Positions 1 to 8,566 are shown, counted from the stretch's first letter. The stretch is 64,000 nt of DNA from Streptomyces melanogenes (GCF_014649795.1 NZ_BMTS01000007.1:358592-422591); one strand, 5' to 3'. Notes: generated by a model from the letters alone, not told the origin. Numbers and translations are program-made.

Positions 1-378
1 ACCGCACCCGCGGCGGACACCCGTCCCTTCACTACACTGAGCTTGATCGTCTGGTCGTGAGGGCGACTGGGGTCCCTGCATGGGCAGGCTGGCCCCGGGT
101 GGGAAGGGGCTGGTCGCGGAAGGTTGCGAAGTCCTGATCTCAAGTGGGCCGGTTCCGTCTTCGCCTGGCACGGATCCTGACCGCGACGCTGGAAGGGATC
201 ACCGCGCGGCGCCGAGGCGAAGCACCACGGCGCTAACCCGCCACCAGGCCCTGACGATCCGCTGCCTCGACAGGATGGAGCGGTGGCCCAAACGTTCGAA
301 GTCCCCGCTCGCCAACGTGCCGGTGAGCGGGGGCTTCGCCGTACCAGGGCTCCGGGGTGTCAGGGCTGGCGCACGGCA
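1..378. other. No confident gene in this stretch
   Basis: Open frames are present on both strands, but none has a recognisable domain, a good ribosome binding site or convincing codon pattern. It lies downstream of the minus-strand reductase gene that ends at 379. I see no terminator or repeat that I can defend. Confidence 0.5.
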
Positions 379-984
379 CTAGTAGCTGTCGTAGGTGGGT
401 TTGCCGTTCGGTCGGTAGACGCCGACGATGGTGCCGCCCTTCGTCGTCGAGACGCTGACCGGCTCCAGCGAGGTGGGGATCGCTCCGTCGGCGAACAGCC
501 GTTTGCCGGTGCCGATGATCACCGGGTGGATGGTCAGCCGGTACTCGTCGACGAGTCCGTCCTTCATGAGGGTCTGGGCGAGGTCGCCGCTGCCGACGAC
601 GTTGATGTTGCCGCCGTCGGACGCCTTCAGCCTGCGCACGGCGTCGGCGACGTCACCCTCCAGCAGCGTGGAGTTCTGCCACTCGACGGACGTCAGGGTC
701 CGAGACGCCACGTACTTGTGCATGCTGTTCATCCGCTCGGTGAACGGGTTGGCGGGATCGGCGGTCGGCCAGTACGACGCGAAGATCTCGTACGTCTTGC
801 GGCCCAGCAGCATCGCGTCGGAGCGCTCGTACCAGCCGGCGATGGCCGCGCCGACCTCGTCGTCGGCCACCGGCTTCTGCCAGCCGCCGTGCTTGAAGCC
901 GCTCCCGGAGTCCTCGTCCGGACCGCCCGGCGCCTGCATGACGCCGTCGAGCGTCAGGAACGTGCAGACAATGATCTTGCGCAT
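379..984 (-). CDS. Dihydrofolate reductase family protein (RibD C-terminal type)
   Basis: A 201-residue soluble protein of the RibD C-terminal/DHFR-like superfamily, which are NADPH-binding reductases of usually unknown physiological substrate. The fold is recognisable from the N-terminal strand with TLDGVMQAPGG (about 11-21), the GRKTYE motif (61-66), GSGDLAQTL (131-139) and HPVIIGTGKRLF (153-164), all in the family order and spacing; the length is normal. The ATG at 984 is chosen because AAGGGAG lies just upstream and the preceding 11 in-frame codons look random. It is probably monocistronic. Related genes are often annotated dihydrofolate reductase, but this is not a housekeeping FolA, so the substrate is left open. 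Confidence 0.88.
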   Translation of the reverse strand: MRKIIVCTFLTLDGVMQAPGGPDEDSGSGFKHGGWQKPVADDEVGAAIAGWYERSDAMLLGRKTYEIFASYWPTADPANPFTERMNSMHKYVASRTLTSVEWQNSTLLEGDVADAVRRLKASDGGNINVVGSGDLAQTLMKDGLVDEYRLTIHPVIIGTGKRLFADGAIPTSLEPVSVSTTKGGTIVGVYRPNGKPTYDSY

Positions 985-1436
985 GGTGCGCTCCCTTCGT
1001 TGACGGGTAGACCGCACAGCCGCCGGAAACTCATCGGCGGTACTTCCGGCGCAGCACTATGGCCGCACAGCCGCGGATCGCACCATCGTCAGGGCCGAGA
1101 CAAGCGACAGCAGCGAGGTCCGCGTCCTGCCCAGCGGCGGCGGCCAGGAACCGGCCCGGCCGGTGCGCGCGCGGGCGCTGCTGTCCTGAGCGCCCCGGCG
1201 AATCCGGCGAAATGAGAAGACGAGACGGTCCGGCTCGCGTCGTGTTGGCCCCCTGTGCGACGACAACGGTTCCGGCGAATCCGCCGACGAGCCGGGGGAC
1301 GGGCAGCGCCGCCACCGACGGCGCGCCTGCCCCGCACCCGGCGCCTCAACCCGCAGGATGCCCCGACCCCCCTGGTCGGCACCCGCATGGTTGGGGTGGG
1401 GCAGGGCAGACGCGAGGTGATGCGGACGGCGGACCG

Positions 1437-2567
1437 ATGGGCGGCGGCATGCGAAGCGTGGGCGTGGAGGAGGAGCTGTTGCTGGTGGACGCCCGCAGCG
1501 GTGAGCCACTGGCCCTGTCGGGGGCCGTGCTGGCGGCCGCGGACTGGTCGGTCGGACAGCGGACGGAGGGCGGCGGACCGCAGGGGCACACCTTCGAGAA
1601 GGAACTGCAGCAGGAACAGTTGGAGTTCGCCACCAAACCGGTGAGGGAGATGGGTGAGCTCCTGGAGGAGATCACTCGCTGGCGGGCGGAGGCCGCCCGG
1701 CATGCTGCGTCCGCCGGGGCGCTGGTCGCGGCCCTCGGCACCTCCCCGCTGCCGGTCCGGCCCTCGTTGAGCACGGGCAAGCGGTACGAGTGGGTCGGCG
1801 AGCAGTTCGGCATGACCGCGCAGGAGCAGCTGACCTGCGGCTGCCACGTCCACGTGTCGGTCGAGTCGGACGAGGAGGGCGTCGCGGTCCTGGATCGGAT
1901 CCGCCCATGGCTGCCTGTGCTGACGGCGATGAGCGCGAACTCGCCGTTCTGGCAGGGTGAGGACAGCGGATACGGCAGCTACCGCAGCCGGGTGTGGAAC
2001 CGGCTGCCCTCGGCCGGGCCCACGGACGTCTTCGGGTCCGCCGACCGCTATCACGAGCAGGTGCGCGCGATGCTCGACACCGGGGTGCTGCGCGACGAGG
2101 GGATGATGTACTTCGACGCCCGCCTGTCCGCCGCGTACCCGACGGTGGAGGTCAGGGTCGCGGACGTCTGTCTGGAGGCGTCGACCCCGGTCCTGCTGGC
2201 GGCCCTGGTACGCGGCCTGGTCGAGACCGCCGCCCGCGGTTGGCGGGACGGACAGCCTCCGGCCAGGGTCGGTACGGGCCTGCTGCGGCTGGCGGCTTGG
2301 CGCGCCGGCCGCTCGGGGCTGGACGGCCCGCTCATCGATCCTCGGACGATGCGCGAGACGTCCCCGGAGAGGGCGGTCGAGGCGCTCTACGCCCATGTGC
2401 GCGAAGCCCTGGCCGACCACGGCGACGACGATCGCGTCCGGGAGGGCATCGCCCGCCTCCGGGAGCACGGCAACGGGGCGCGCGTCCAGCGCGGGCTGCT
2501 GCGTACGGAGGGCACGCTCGGCGCTGTGGCCACCCGCTGCGCGGAGATCACTGCCGGGGGCGCCTGA
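1437..2567 (+). CDS. YbdK-type carboxylate-amine ligase (glutamate-cysteine ligase 2 family)
   Basis: This encodes about 376 residues of the YbdK/GCS2 family, ATP-dependent carboxylate-amine ligases that in vitro form gamma-glutamylcysteine weakly; the in vivo substrate in actinomycetes is not settled. Family marks are the N-terminal VGVEEELLLVD (residues 8-18), the FEKELQQEQLEF stretch near 53-64, GCHVHV (135-140) and a C-terminal segment ending in TRCAEITAG. Homologues begin near MRSVGVEEE, so the start is either 1437 or the in-frame ATG at 1449; the ribosome binding site is weak for both. The open frame continues upstream to 1059, but that part has no family similarity. Length is normal for the family. 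Confidence 0.85.
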   Translation: MGGGMRSVGVEEELLLVDARSGEPLALSGAVLAAADWSVGQRTEGGGPQGHTFEKELQQEQLEFATKPVREMGELLEEITRWRAEAARHAASAGALVAALGTSPLPVRPSLSTGKRYEWVGEQFGMTAQEQLTCGCHVHVSVESDEEGVAVLDRIRPWLPVLTAMSANSPFWQGEDSGYGSYRSRVWNRLPSAGPTDVFGSADRYHEQVRAMLDTGVLRDEGMMYFDARLSAAYPTVEVRVADVCLEASTPVLLAALVRGLVETAARGWRDGQPPARVGTGLLRLAAWRAGRSGLDGPLIDPRTMRETSPERAVEALYAHVREALADHGDDDRVREGIARLREHGNGARVQRGLLRTEGTLGAVATRCAEITAGGA

Positions 2568-2817
2568 GCCGGAGGCGGTGCGTCGATGCGGGTGTGGGCA
2601 TTGCCTTGTTGAGGTGGCGGCCGGACCCCGGCCACACGGGTGGATGCGAGGAGTCCGAGGCGGTGAGCGGCGCGCGACCTCCCGAGCGGCAGCTCATGAA
2701 GCAAGGAGTGGCCGACGTCTTCACAGCGGGTGACCCGTGGTGGGTGGGCGCAGACCGAACGGCCTACGTGCCGCGTGTCGCGGCCGGATCTCGGGGACGG
2801 TCGCCGTGCTCGGGGCC
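2568..2817. other. Spacer with no recognised gene
   Basis: About 250 bases between the ligase gene and the lipoprotein gene. It holds the likely promoter of the downstream three-gene operon, but no clear -10/-35 pair or hairpin could be defended. A GTG at 2806 behind GGGGACGG is an alternative start for the next gene. Confidence 0.4.
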
Positions 2818-3231
2818 ATGCTCGGGCGCATGCGTCGGATCACTGGCTGGGTGTTGGCGGGCACCCTCTGTCTGGCCGCGTCCGGGTGTGCCACGGTCGG
2901 TGAACGGGCCGGGGCCGCCGAGGCGGCGGCCCGTTCCTTCGAGCGGGCGCTGACGGCTTCCGACGGCGTACGGATGTGTGGCGTACTCGCCCCCGCGACG
3001 CGGGAGGAACTGGAGGCCGAGGCGCCGTGCGGCCAGGCCCTGGCCGCGTTGCGGCTGCCGCCCGCGCCTGGGCCGGCGGAGCGGGTCGATGTCTACGGGG
3101 CTCAGGCAAGGGTGGTCTTCGCGCGGGACAGCGTCTTCCCGACCTCCTTCCCGGACGGCTGGAAGGTCACGGCCGCCGGGTGCATCCCCCGGCAGGGACG
3201 CCCGTACCACTGCGAGTTGAAGGGGGACTGA
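2818..3231 (+). CDS. Putative secreted lipoprotein
   Basis: A predicted lipoprotein of about 137 residues. The N-terminus has basic residues (RMRR), a hydrophobic stretch (GWVLAGTLCLAAS) and a lipobox-like ASGC, so Cys near residue 24 would be lipidated. The mature part has three more cysteines (MCGVL, PCGQAL, GCIPRQ...YHC) and no domain I recognise. The start could also be GTG 2806 (GGGGACGG at good spacing) or ATG 2830. The stop codon abuts the GTG of the next small gene, so the two are translationally linked. Function unknown; the context suggests an envelope role shared with the DUF6766 membrane protein. Confidence 0.6.
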   Translation: MLGRMRRITGWVLAGTLCLAASGCATVGERAGAAEAAARSFERALTASDGVRMCGVLAPATREELEAEAPCGQALAALRLPPAPGPAERVDVYGAQARVVFARDSVFPTSFPDGWKVTAAGCIPRQGRPYHCELKGD

Positions 3232-3324
3232 GTGTCCCAGGCACGCGTGCTGTACGTGATGTTCCTGATCGCAGTGTTCGCAGGGCTCGGCTATGCCTTC
3301 ACGGTGGGGCTGATGCACCGGTGA
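3232..3324 (+). CDS. 30-residue single-pass membrane peptide
   Basis: A very short gene of 30 codons and a stop. The peptide is almost entirely one transmembrane helix (VLYVMFLIAVFAGLGYAFTV) with charged ends. GAAGGGGGA just before the GTG serves as ribosome binding site inside the preceding gene's end. The gene starts directly after the previous stop and overlaps the next start in a GTGA arrangement (3321-3324), so translation is coupled on both sides. Position and coupling, not homology, support it; it may be a small subunit or stabiliser of the DUF6766 protein. Confidence 0.6.
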   Translation: MSQARVLYVMFLIAVFAGLGYAFTVGLMHR

Positions 3325-4010
3325 GCGCGACGACCGGCCGGGGATTCCTTCGCGACAACGGTCTGACGTTGGCGTTCGGTGCTGGCTTCCTGCTCACGCT
3401 GGTGGGCCAGGCCATCGCCGGCCACGCGGAGCTCAACAGCGTCCTGAAGGCGCAGAGCCTGCATCCTCTCTCGTTCGTCGACTACCTCTTCACCTCGGAC
3501 TTCATGGTCGATGTCACGGAGAACTGGCAGTCGGAGTTCCTTCAGTTCTCCCTCTACATCATGGGCACGGTGTGGCTGGTGCAGCGCGGATCGCCGGAGT
3601 CCAAGTCACTGGACAAGGTGGGGACGGAATCGGATGAGGAACAGCTGGTCGCCACGTACGCGCGCTTCGACTCGCCCCGGTGGGCGGCTGCCGGCGGCTG
3701 GCGCAGGGCTGTGTACTCCCGTTCGCTCGGCCTGGTGATGAGCCTGATCTTTGTGCTGTCGTGGCTGGCCCAATCGGTCACCGGCACCATCGCGTTCAAC
3801 GAGGAGCAGCTGCGGCAGCTGCAGGACCCGGTCGGGTGGCCTGTGTATGTGACGTCCGCCGAGTTCTGGAACCGCACGCTGCAGAATTGGCAGTCCGAGC
3901 TCCTGGCTGTGACGGCCATGGTCATCCTCTCGGTCTACCTGCGCCAGCGCGGGTCACCGGAATCGAAGCCCGTGGGTGCCGCTCACGCCGCCACGGGAGT
4001 CGAAGGCTGA
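3321..4010 (+). CDS. DUF6766 family membrane protein
   Basis: This encodes 229 residues. It has an N-terminal membrane helix (LTLAFGAGFLLTLVGQAIAG), and its sequence repeats in two halves: each half ends in a helix after a conserved NWQSE segment (ENWQSEFLQF and QNWQSELLAV) followed by QRGSPESK. This duplicated NWQSE...QRGSPESK architecture is what I associate with the DUF6766 family of Streptomyces membrane proteins; function unknown. The start GTG at 3321 overlaps the stop of the 30-residue gene. It is the third gene of a tight lipoprotein, small-peptide, DUF6766 operon. The internal repeat suggests an ancient duplication. Confidence 0.75.
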   Translation: MSATTGRGFLRDNGLTLAFGAGFLLTLVGQAIAGHAELNSVLKAQSLHPLSFVDYLFTSDFMVDVTENWQSEFLQFSLYIMGTVWLVQRGSPESKSLDKVGTESDEEQLVATYARFDSPRWAAAGGWRRAVYSRSLGLVMSLIFVLSWLAQSVTGTIAFNEEQLRQLQDPVGWPVYVTSAEFWNRTLQNWQSELLAVTAMVILSVYLRQRGSPESKPVGAAHAATGVEG

Positions 4011-4210
4011 CTGGTCGGACGGCGCCAGGGCCAGGGGGCGGTGGTGAGATCGATTCCCCCGTTCTGGCTTTCCGGGCGATGGAGCCCTGTGCGGACAGGC
4101 GCAGCCGAGGCCTCGGTCTCTCCACGCCCGCCTCCACGCCAGGCTCGTCGCCCACGAACGCGGTTGCCGCATCCGCCTGCACGCCGCGTCCCGGCGGTTC
4201 ACCACGGCTG

Positions 4211-4621
4211 TCAGCGCGGTGCGGCCCGGCCGAACCAGTGGCGTCGACCGCGGCCGGCGTCGGGCATCGCAGTGCCGGTCTCGGCGCGGGCGCCGTCGCG
4301 CTGCTTGAGCAGATCGTCGCGCTCGCGGTCGACGACGGCGGCCTCACGACGTGATGTGCCGAGTTCCCGGCGTGTCCGTGCGGAGCGGCGGGTCGAGCGC
4401 CGGGCGCCCATCATGATCAGGGAGAGGCCCAGGAGGGCTGCGGCTCCGACGATGATTCCGCTCAGAAAGAGCGATCCGGTCGACCCGGTGACGTGGTAGC
4501 CGAAAATCGAGAAATCACCGCCGTCGCCAAGGCCGTGCCCTGCTCCGGTATTGCCGACTATTCCGGTCAAGCCGATGATGAGGGCGGCGATCAGAATGAC
4601 GAGTCCGAGGATGAGAATCAT
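4211..4621 (-). CDS. Small two-helix membrane protein with basic tail
   Basis: A 136-residue protein. Helix 1 is at residues 1-22 (LILGLVILIAALIIGLTGIV), then a glycine-rich loop, helix 2 near 50-72, and a strongly basic, probably cytoplasmic tail (RRSTRRSARTRREL). An AAGGAG ribosome binding site precedes the ATG at 4621. Proteins of this type are common in streptomycetes and uncharacterised. It stands alone, convergent with the DUF6766 operon, about 200 bases from it. Confidence 0.75.
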   Translation of the reverse strand: MILILGLVILIAALIIGLTGIVGNTGAGHGLGDGGDFSIFGYHVTGSTGSLFLSGIIVGAAALLGLSLIMMGARRSTRRSARTRRELGTSRREAAVVDRERDDLLKQRDGARAETGTAMPDAGRGRRHWFGRAAPR

Positions 4622-4801
4622 GAGATTGCTCCTTGGATCCGTGCCCGGAGAATCCGCCGGACACGGCTCGCGTCTGCCCTGATTTTGAGCGGTTAAGCCA
4701 GAACGCCAGACATCATGCTTGCCTCGACGTCATTCTCCCCGGGTTCGACTTCTCGACGGGAAAGCTCATCGTAGGGATGCCCGACGCCAGGGGTGGGGCT
4801 G

Positions 4802-5060
4802 TCAGGGGACGCGCAGGGCCAGCACGACGACGTCGTCTTCGCGATCCGGGTCCGTCCGCGTGCCGCTGATCCGGCGGAGCAGCCCGGCCGGCGGCTGGTG
4901 ACCGCGTGCCGGGCGAGCAGGGCGACGAGCTGGGCGATGGAGGCGTCGATGTCGTGGCCGCGGCGCTCGATGAGCCCGTCGGTCGGCGACGCGACGACCT
5001 CATCGACGAGTGCGACACCGCCCGCGCGCGGGTAGATGCGCAGGGAACGGAGGACTTGCT
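4802..5060 (-). pseudogene. C-terminal remnant of a SpoIIE/PP2C-type phosphatase
   Basis: Reading the minus strand in two frames gives the typical end of a streptomycete PP2C/SpoIIE-domain phosphatase: TDGLIERRGHDIDASIA then, after a frame change near 4885-4900, RTDPDREDDVVVLALRVP and a stop at 4802. The DGLIERR and DREDDVVVLALR segments carry the metal-binding aspartates of this family. The catalytic domain upstream is missing, so this is a truncated, frameshifted scrap. Such proteins normally act in sigma-factor partner switching. Confidence 0.65.
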
Positions 5061-5420
5061 CCGGCCCGACACATCACGCCGGGACAGGCACTGGTTCGGT
5101 CACCGCGCAGCCCGCAGGTGACGCCCCTTTGCCCCCTTGCGTCCCTATGGCGAGGGGCGGTGAGGGAGTCAGGCCGGCGTCCCTGCGGGTAGGTCTGGGC
5201 GGGGTCCTGGTGAGCGGCCGGGTGAAGTGGACGCCCGCCGCCTGCTCCGACGCGCGCGGGTGAATCCGTTGTCCGGGGTTTGAGGGTCGCGTGCTGCGCT
5301 GGTGGCGGGTGTCCGGGCCGCGGCGCCTCGCTGGCGGCAGCGCTGTCTCCCGTAGGGGAGGCTCACGGCTTCCTCTCACCAGCCTCCTTCGAGTGTGATT
5401 ACCTCACCGCCCGGCACGCG

Positions 5421-5453
5421 AAAATCTATGTTGGCTGGAGTAGATTTTTGACA
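5421..5453 (+). promoter_or_regulatory. Inverted repeat overlapping a TTGACA box
   Basis: AAAATCTA (5421-5428) and TAGATTTT (5441-5448) form a perfect 8-bp inverted repeat with a 12-base spacer, in an AT-rich island unusual for this DNA. The second arm runs into TTGACA (5448-5453), a consensus -35 hexamer pointing right. No good -10 is seen at 17-18 bases. It may be a repressor-controlled promoter for the transcript leading toward merR. Confidence 0.35.
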
Positions 5454-5899
5454 GTGATCTGGGTATGGTTTCTCTCGTAACGCAGAGAGATCGCAGGGCC
5501 CGGCAGAGATGAACTGCCGGGCAGTGGTACCCGCAGGTGCGGGTTGCAGGACGGTGCGGTGGTGGAGTTGCGGAGCCGGAGCGGTTGCAGGATGGCGACG
5601 GGACTGACGGCCGCACCGGGTGGCCCGCAGTGGTCAGGGGCCGCCGTGAGCAGTACCAGCAGTACGCAGGACAGTAGGACCCGCGCAGTAAGCAAGTGAT
5701 TGACCCCAGAGGGAAGAACGGAGGAGCGAGCGCCATCAGGATCGCCCGGGCGGAAGCCTTGAGCCCGGGTACCGCAGGACATCGATAGTGAGGTGGTCTC
5801 CGGTCAAGCAACCGCGATCCCCGCAGCCCCGACATCGGGCTGGCGGACACGGAACGCCGGCAGGGCATGAGAGCCGGCAGATGGTGTAGCAGTTCCTTC
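5454..5899. other. Long apparently untranslated stretch with hairpin and repeats
   Basis: No convincing plus-strand gene lies between the TTGACA box and the merR gene. A 9-bp-arm hairpin sits at 5498-5522 (GCCCGGCAG with its complement), and the decamer GGTTGCAGGA occurs twice in the next 70 bases. On the minus strand, an open frame ending at 5426 contains a hydrophobic LLSCVLLVLLTAAP segment and could be a small secreted or membrane peptide, but without a ribosome binding site I do not call it. Confidence 0.35.
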
Positions 5900-5931
5900 G
5901 GGACCCTGGTGCCGCATGGCACCAGGGTCCC
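5900..5931. terminator. Strong 14-bp stem hairpin upstream of merR
   Basis: GGGACCCTGGTGCC (5900-5913) and its exact complement (5918-5931) are separated by only GCAT. It lies 28 bases before the merR start. There is no U-tract, as is usual for streptomycete terminators. It could terminate a transcript from the left or act as an attenuator in the merR leader. Confidence 0.6.
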
Positions 5932-5958
5932 TCGACGCGTTCCATGACAGAGGTGCAC

Positions 5959-6324
5959 ATGACGGCAGATGACTCCTACGACCGACTTGATGACGACGAC
6001 TACCCGGCCTACACCATGGGCCGGGCCGCCGAGATACTCGGCACCACCCAGGGCTTCCTCCGCGCCATCGGAGACGCCCGCCTCATCACCCCGCTGCGCT
6101 CCGCAGGCGGACACCGCCGCTACTCCCGCTACCAGCTCCGTATCGCCGCCCGCGCCCGCGAACTCGTCGACCAGGGCACCCCCATCGAGGCCGCCTGCCG
6201 CATCGTCATCCTCGAGGACCAGCTCGAAGAGGCCCAGCGGATCAACGCCGAATACCGCCGCGCCGCCGAGTCGGCGAGCCCGACAGCCGCCGCCTCCGAC
6301 GGCGGCAGGCCCCAACGCCCGTGA
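5959..6324 (+). CDS. MerR family transcriptional regulator
   Basis: A 121-residue single-domain MerR-type protein. After an acidic lead (DDDDYPAYTM) comes the winged-helix region: MGRAAEILGTTQGFLRAIGD, then the ITPLRSAGGHRRYSRYQL wing that is diagnostic of MerR proteins, and a C-terminal helical dimerisation part. No effector domain follows, so no metal or drug ligand is predicted. The ATG at 5959 is preferred over 5944 because AGAGG precedes it. A strong hairpin lies 28 bases upstream. Short MerR proteins of this kind are frequent in Streptomyces with unknown targets. Confidence 0.85.
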   Translation: MTADDSYDRLDDDDYPAYTMGRAAEILGTTQGFLRAIGDARLITPLRSAGGHRRYSRYQLRIAARARELVDQGTPIEAACRIVILEDQLEEAQRINAEYRRAAESASPTAAASDGGRPQRP

Positions 6325-6335
6325 CGGCATCGCCT

Positions 6336-6990
6336 TCACCGCCAGCGACTGAACCGTGTAAGTGGCGGGGCCCGAGGCGGCCAGTTGCGATGGCAGACCG
6401 GGGCTGTGACGAGTCGGGTGCTGCCGTCGGCCAGGCTGTAGGACAGGCCCACCACGGCGCTCTGTCCGGTGCTGACCTGGTCGGCGAGTACGCGGGAGCC
6501 ATCCAGGAGGAGGGCGACGGTGTGCCGTATGTGCTCGGCGAGGATGTCGTCGTCCCGGGTGAGACCGGATGCGCGGGCGGACAGGATGCTGGGGGTGACG
6601 CGCTCGACGACGTCGCGTACCTACCCGGTCGTGCCGACGCCTCCGCCCAGGGCGGCACGGGCGGCCGCGACCGCGCCGCACGAATCGTGGCCCAGCAGCA
6701 CGACCAGCGGGCAGTCCAGCACGCTCACCCCGTACTCAACGCTGCCCAGTACCTCCGGCCCCGCCACGTGGCCCGCGGTGCGCGCCACGAACAGTTCCCC
6801 AGTCCCCGGTCGAAGAGATCTCGACGGCCAGCCGTGAGTCGGAGCAGCCGAAGAGCACGGCGAACGGGCGCTGCCCGGGTGCGGTCTCGGCGCGGCGCGC
6901 GGCGTCCTGGTTCGGATGCTGCGGCGCGCCCGCAATTGAAGCGTTGGTTGCCAGCCAGCAGCAGCTCGAAGGCTTCGGAGGGAGCCAGGG
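6336..6990 (-). pseudogene. Beta-carbonic anhydrase, frameshifted and stopped
   Basis: The minus strand holds nearly the whole of a beta-class carbonic anhydrase in pieces in different frames: EAFELLLAGNQRF near 6985, then FAVLFGCSDSRLAVEI with the first zinc Cys and Asp-Arg pair, DRGLG, then ELFVARTAGHVAG and VLLGHDSCGAVAAA with the zinc His and Cys, and finally RDVVERVTPSILSARASG onward. I count at least three frame changes plus an in-frame TAG just after the GHDSCGAV block. The zinc ligands are all still readable, so decay is recent in evolutionary terms. No functional protein can be made. Confidence 0.8.
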
Positions 6991-7146
6991 GCGGGCGTCA
7001 GTCAGGGCCGCAGGCTACGACGAGGCCCAGCTCATGATGCCGCCGGGCCGCCGCCCACAAGGGCGTGGGGGCGGTGGCCCGGCGGCCAGAAAGCGCTCAC
7101 CTGCTGGCGCTGTGGGACGGAGCATCCCCGGGCGCTGCGGCTCCCG

Positions 7147-7590
7147 TCAGGCGGCGTGCTGGGGCTGTTGCAGTTCTGCCTGGCCGAAGAGGAGGGCGTA
7201 GCCGCCGGGGAGCTGCTTCAGGATGCGGGCGAGCAAGTCGGGCCCGGCCAGGTGGGAGACGACGGTGAGTACGGCGCCGGTGTCCCAGCGGGCGGTGGCC
7301 GCGGTGGTGCCGGTGCGGGTTGCCAGATCCTTGACGAAGCCCCAGCCGGTGAGCTGTTCGGTGTCGGGGATCTGGGCGGTCAGGGTGAGGGCGGCCTCGA
7401 AGGGGAGGCAGCGTGCGAGGTCGACGCGTTCGTCTCCGGTGATCTGTCGGCCGAGTGCGGCCAGGACGTTGCGGACGGATTCCGCGGCGCGTTCGCGGGT
7501 GGGGTAGGCGCCTTCGTAGCGCACGCGTTCCAGCATCTGCTCGAACGTCATGGCCGTCCGCGGCGGGTTCGCTCGAGGCTGGTCGTACAT
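7147..7590 (-). CDS. DUF2267 domain protein
   Basis: A 147-residue helical protein of the DUF2267 family. Typical features are MTFEQMLERVRYEGAYPTRE at the start of the domain, AALGRQITGDERVDLARCLP, and the ending LPGGYALLFG. The ATG at 7590 is used; an internal ATG at 7551 (MTFEQ) is an alternative, and neither has a strong ribosome binding site. It follows a paralogous DUF2267 gene and the hsp18 gene on the same strand, so the three probably form one heat-shock operon. The role of DUF2267 is unknown; association with small heat-shock proteins and other stress genes is common. Confidence 0.82.
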   Translation of the reverse strand: MYDQPRANPPRTAMTFEQMLERVRYEGAYPTRERAAESVRNVLAALGRQITGDERVDLARCLPFEAALTLTAQIPDTEQLTGWGFVKDLATRTGTTAATARWDTGAVLTVVSHLAGPDLLARILKQLPGGYALLFGQAELQQPQHAA

Positions 7591-7640
7591 GGTGCGCGGT
7601 TGCCTTTCTCTTCGAGGGTTCGGGTTCCGGCCGGCGTCGC

Positions 7641-8036
7641 TCAGGTGGGTTGAGGCTCGCCGAACAGGAGGTCGTAGCCGTGCGGGAGCTGGAGCAGGAC
7701 CTCGCGGGTGAGGCTGGCGCCCGCGGCCGCGGCGACGGTGGAGAGGACTGCGCCGATGTCCCACAGGGCCGTCTGCTCGGTGGCGCCTTCGATCCAGGCC
7801 GCTGTCGCCCGTACGAAGCGTTCGGGGGAGAGCGGTTCTGCGGCCTGCAGCGGGTTGAGGAGGATCAGGGCGTATGTCTCGGGGAGCCGGGCGGCGAGTT
7901 CGGCCCGCACGCTGCCGACCAGGTGCGCGCCCAGCAGGGCCAGGACGACGCGGGCTGCCCGTTCGGCTTCGGCCAGTGTCTGGTATCTGCCGCGTTCCTG
8001 GATGTGGGACAGGAACGCTTCCCGGCGCATCGGCAT
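7641..8036 (-). CDS. DUF2267 domain protein
   Basis: A 131-residue DUF2267 protein, paralogous to the next gene: MRREAFLSHIQERGRYQTL, ALLGAHLVGSVRAELAARLP and LPHGYDLLFGEPQPT match the same plan. GGAGG precedes a GTG-ATG pair (8039/8036); the ATG is used. It starts about 95 bases after the hsp18 stop and is followed by the second DUF2267 gene after 50 bases, consistent with cotranscription from the RheA-controlled promoter. Confidence 0.82.
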   Translation of the reverse strand: MPMRREAFLSHIQERGRYQTLAEAERAARVVLALLGAHLVGSVRAELAARLPETYALILLNPLQAAEPLSPERFVRATAAWIEGATEQTALWDIGAVLSTVAAAAGASLTREVLLQLPHGYDLLFGEPQPT

Positions 8037-8131
8037 CACGCCACCTCCGGGGGGAAGGGGGGGTGAGGGCGGAGGACGGGGTGCCGGAGGGGGGATTGCC
8101 CTCCCGTCCTCCGCCGCTGGTGCCGGGCTGG

Positions 8132-8566
8132 TCAGCCGGAGATCTGCTTGCGGCCGGACTCGCCGCCGATGGTGATCTTCCGCGGCTTGGCGCGCTCGGC
8201 GATCGGGATGCGCAGGGTCAGGACACCCGCGTCGTAGTCGGCTTCGATGTGCTCGGTGTCGAGGGTGTCGGCCAGCATGACCTGGCGGGAGAAGACGCCC
8301 AGGGGCCGTTCGCAGAGCTCCATCTGCACGCCGTCGGACTTCCCCGTGGGCCGGCGCTCGGCCTTCACGGTGAGCATGTTCCGCTCGACGTCGATGTCGA
8401 TCGCCTCGGTGCTCACGCCGGGGAGGTCGAAGGCGATCACGTACGCGTCGCCCTGCCGGTAGGCGTCCATCGGCATCACGGACGGCTTCGACCATGTGCC
8501 CGATGTGCCTGACAGCTGCTGGACGATCCGGTCCATCTCGCGGAACGGGTCGGTGCGCATCAACAT
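8132..8566 (-). CDS. hsp18: Small heat-shock protein of the Hsp20/alpha-crystallin family
   Basis: A 144-residue alpha-crystallin-domain chaperone, equivalent by family and context to Hsp18 of Streptomyces albus. It binds unfolding proteins without ATP and forms oligomers. Visible marks are MRTDPFREMDRIVQQL at the N-terminus, the FDLPGV segment beginning the domain, ERPLGVFSRQVML, and ADYDAGVLTLRIPIAE, which carries the conserved GVLTLRIP motif. GGAGGTG precedes the ATG at 8566. The promoter region carries a TGTCATC-N5-GATGACA operator, the published RheA site, and the divergent gene is a RheA homologue. Confidence 0.92.
   Translation of the reverse strand: MLMRTDPFREMDRIVQQLSGTSGTWSKPSVMPMDAYRQGDAYVIAFDLPGVSTEAIDIDVERNMLTVKAERRPTGKSDGVQMELCERPLGVFSRQVMLADTLDTEHIEADYDAGVLTLRIPIAERAKPRKITIGGESGRKQISG

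Noticed and set aside
283..1215. 310-residue plus-strand open frame
   Set aside because: Antisense to the reductase gene, with arginine/glycine-rich random composition and no ribosome binding site; a shadow of high-GC coding DNA.
1089..2468. 459-residue minus-strand open frame
   Set aside because: Exact antisense of the YbdK-type ligase; composition is the usual reverse-frame pattern.
5404..6681. 425-residue minus-strand open frame
   Set aside because: Spans the merR gene in antisense and the carbonic anhydrase remnant out of frame; repeated Arg/Pro runs and no domain.
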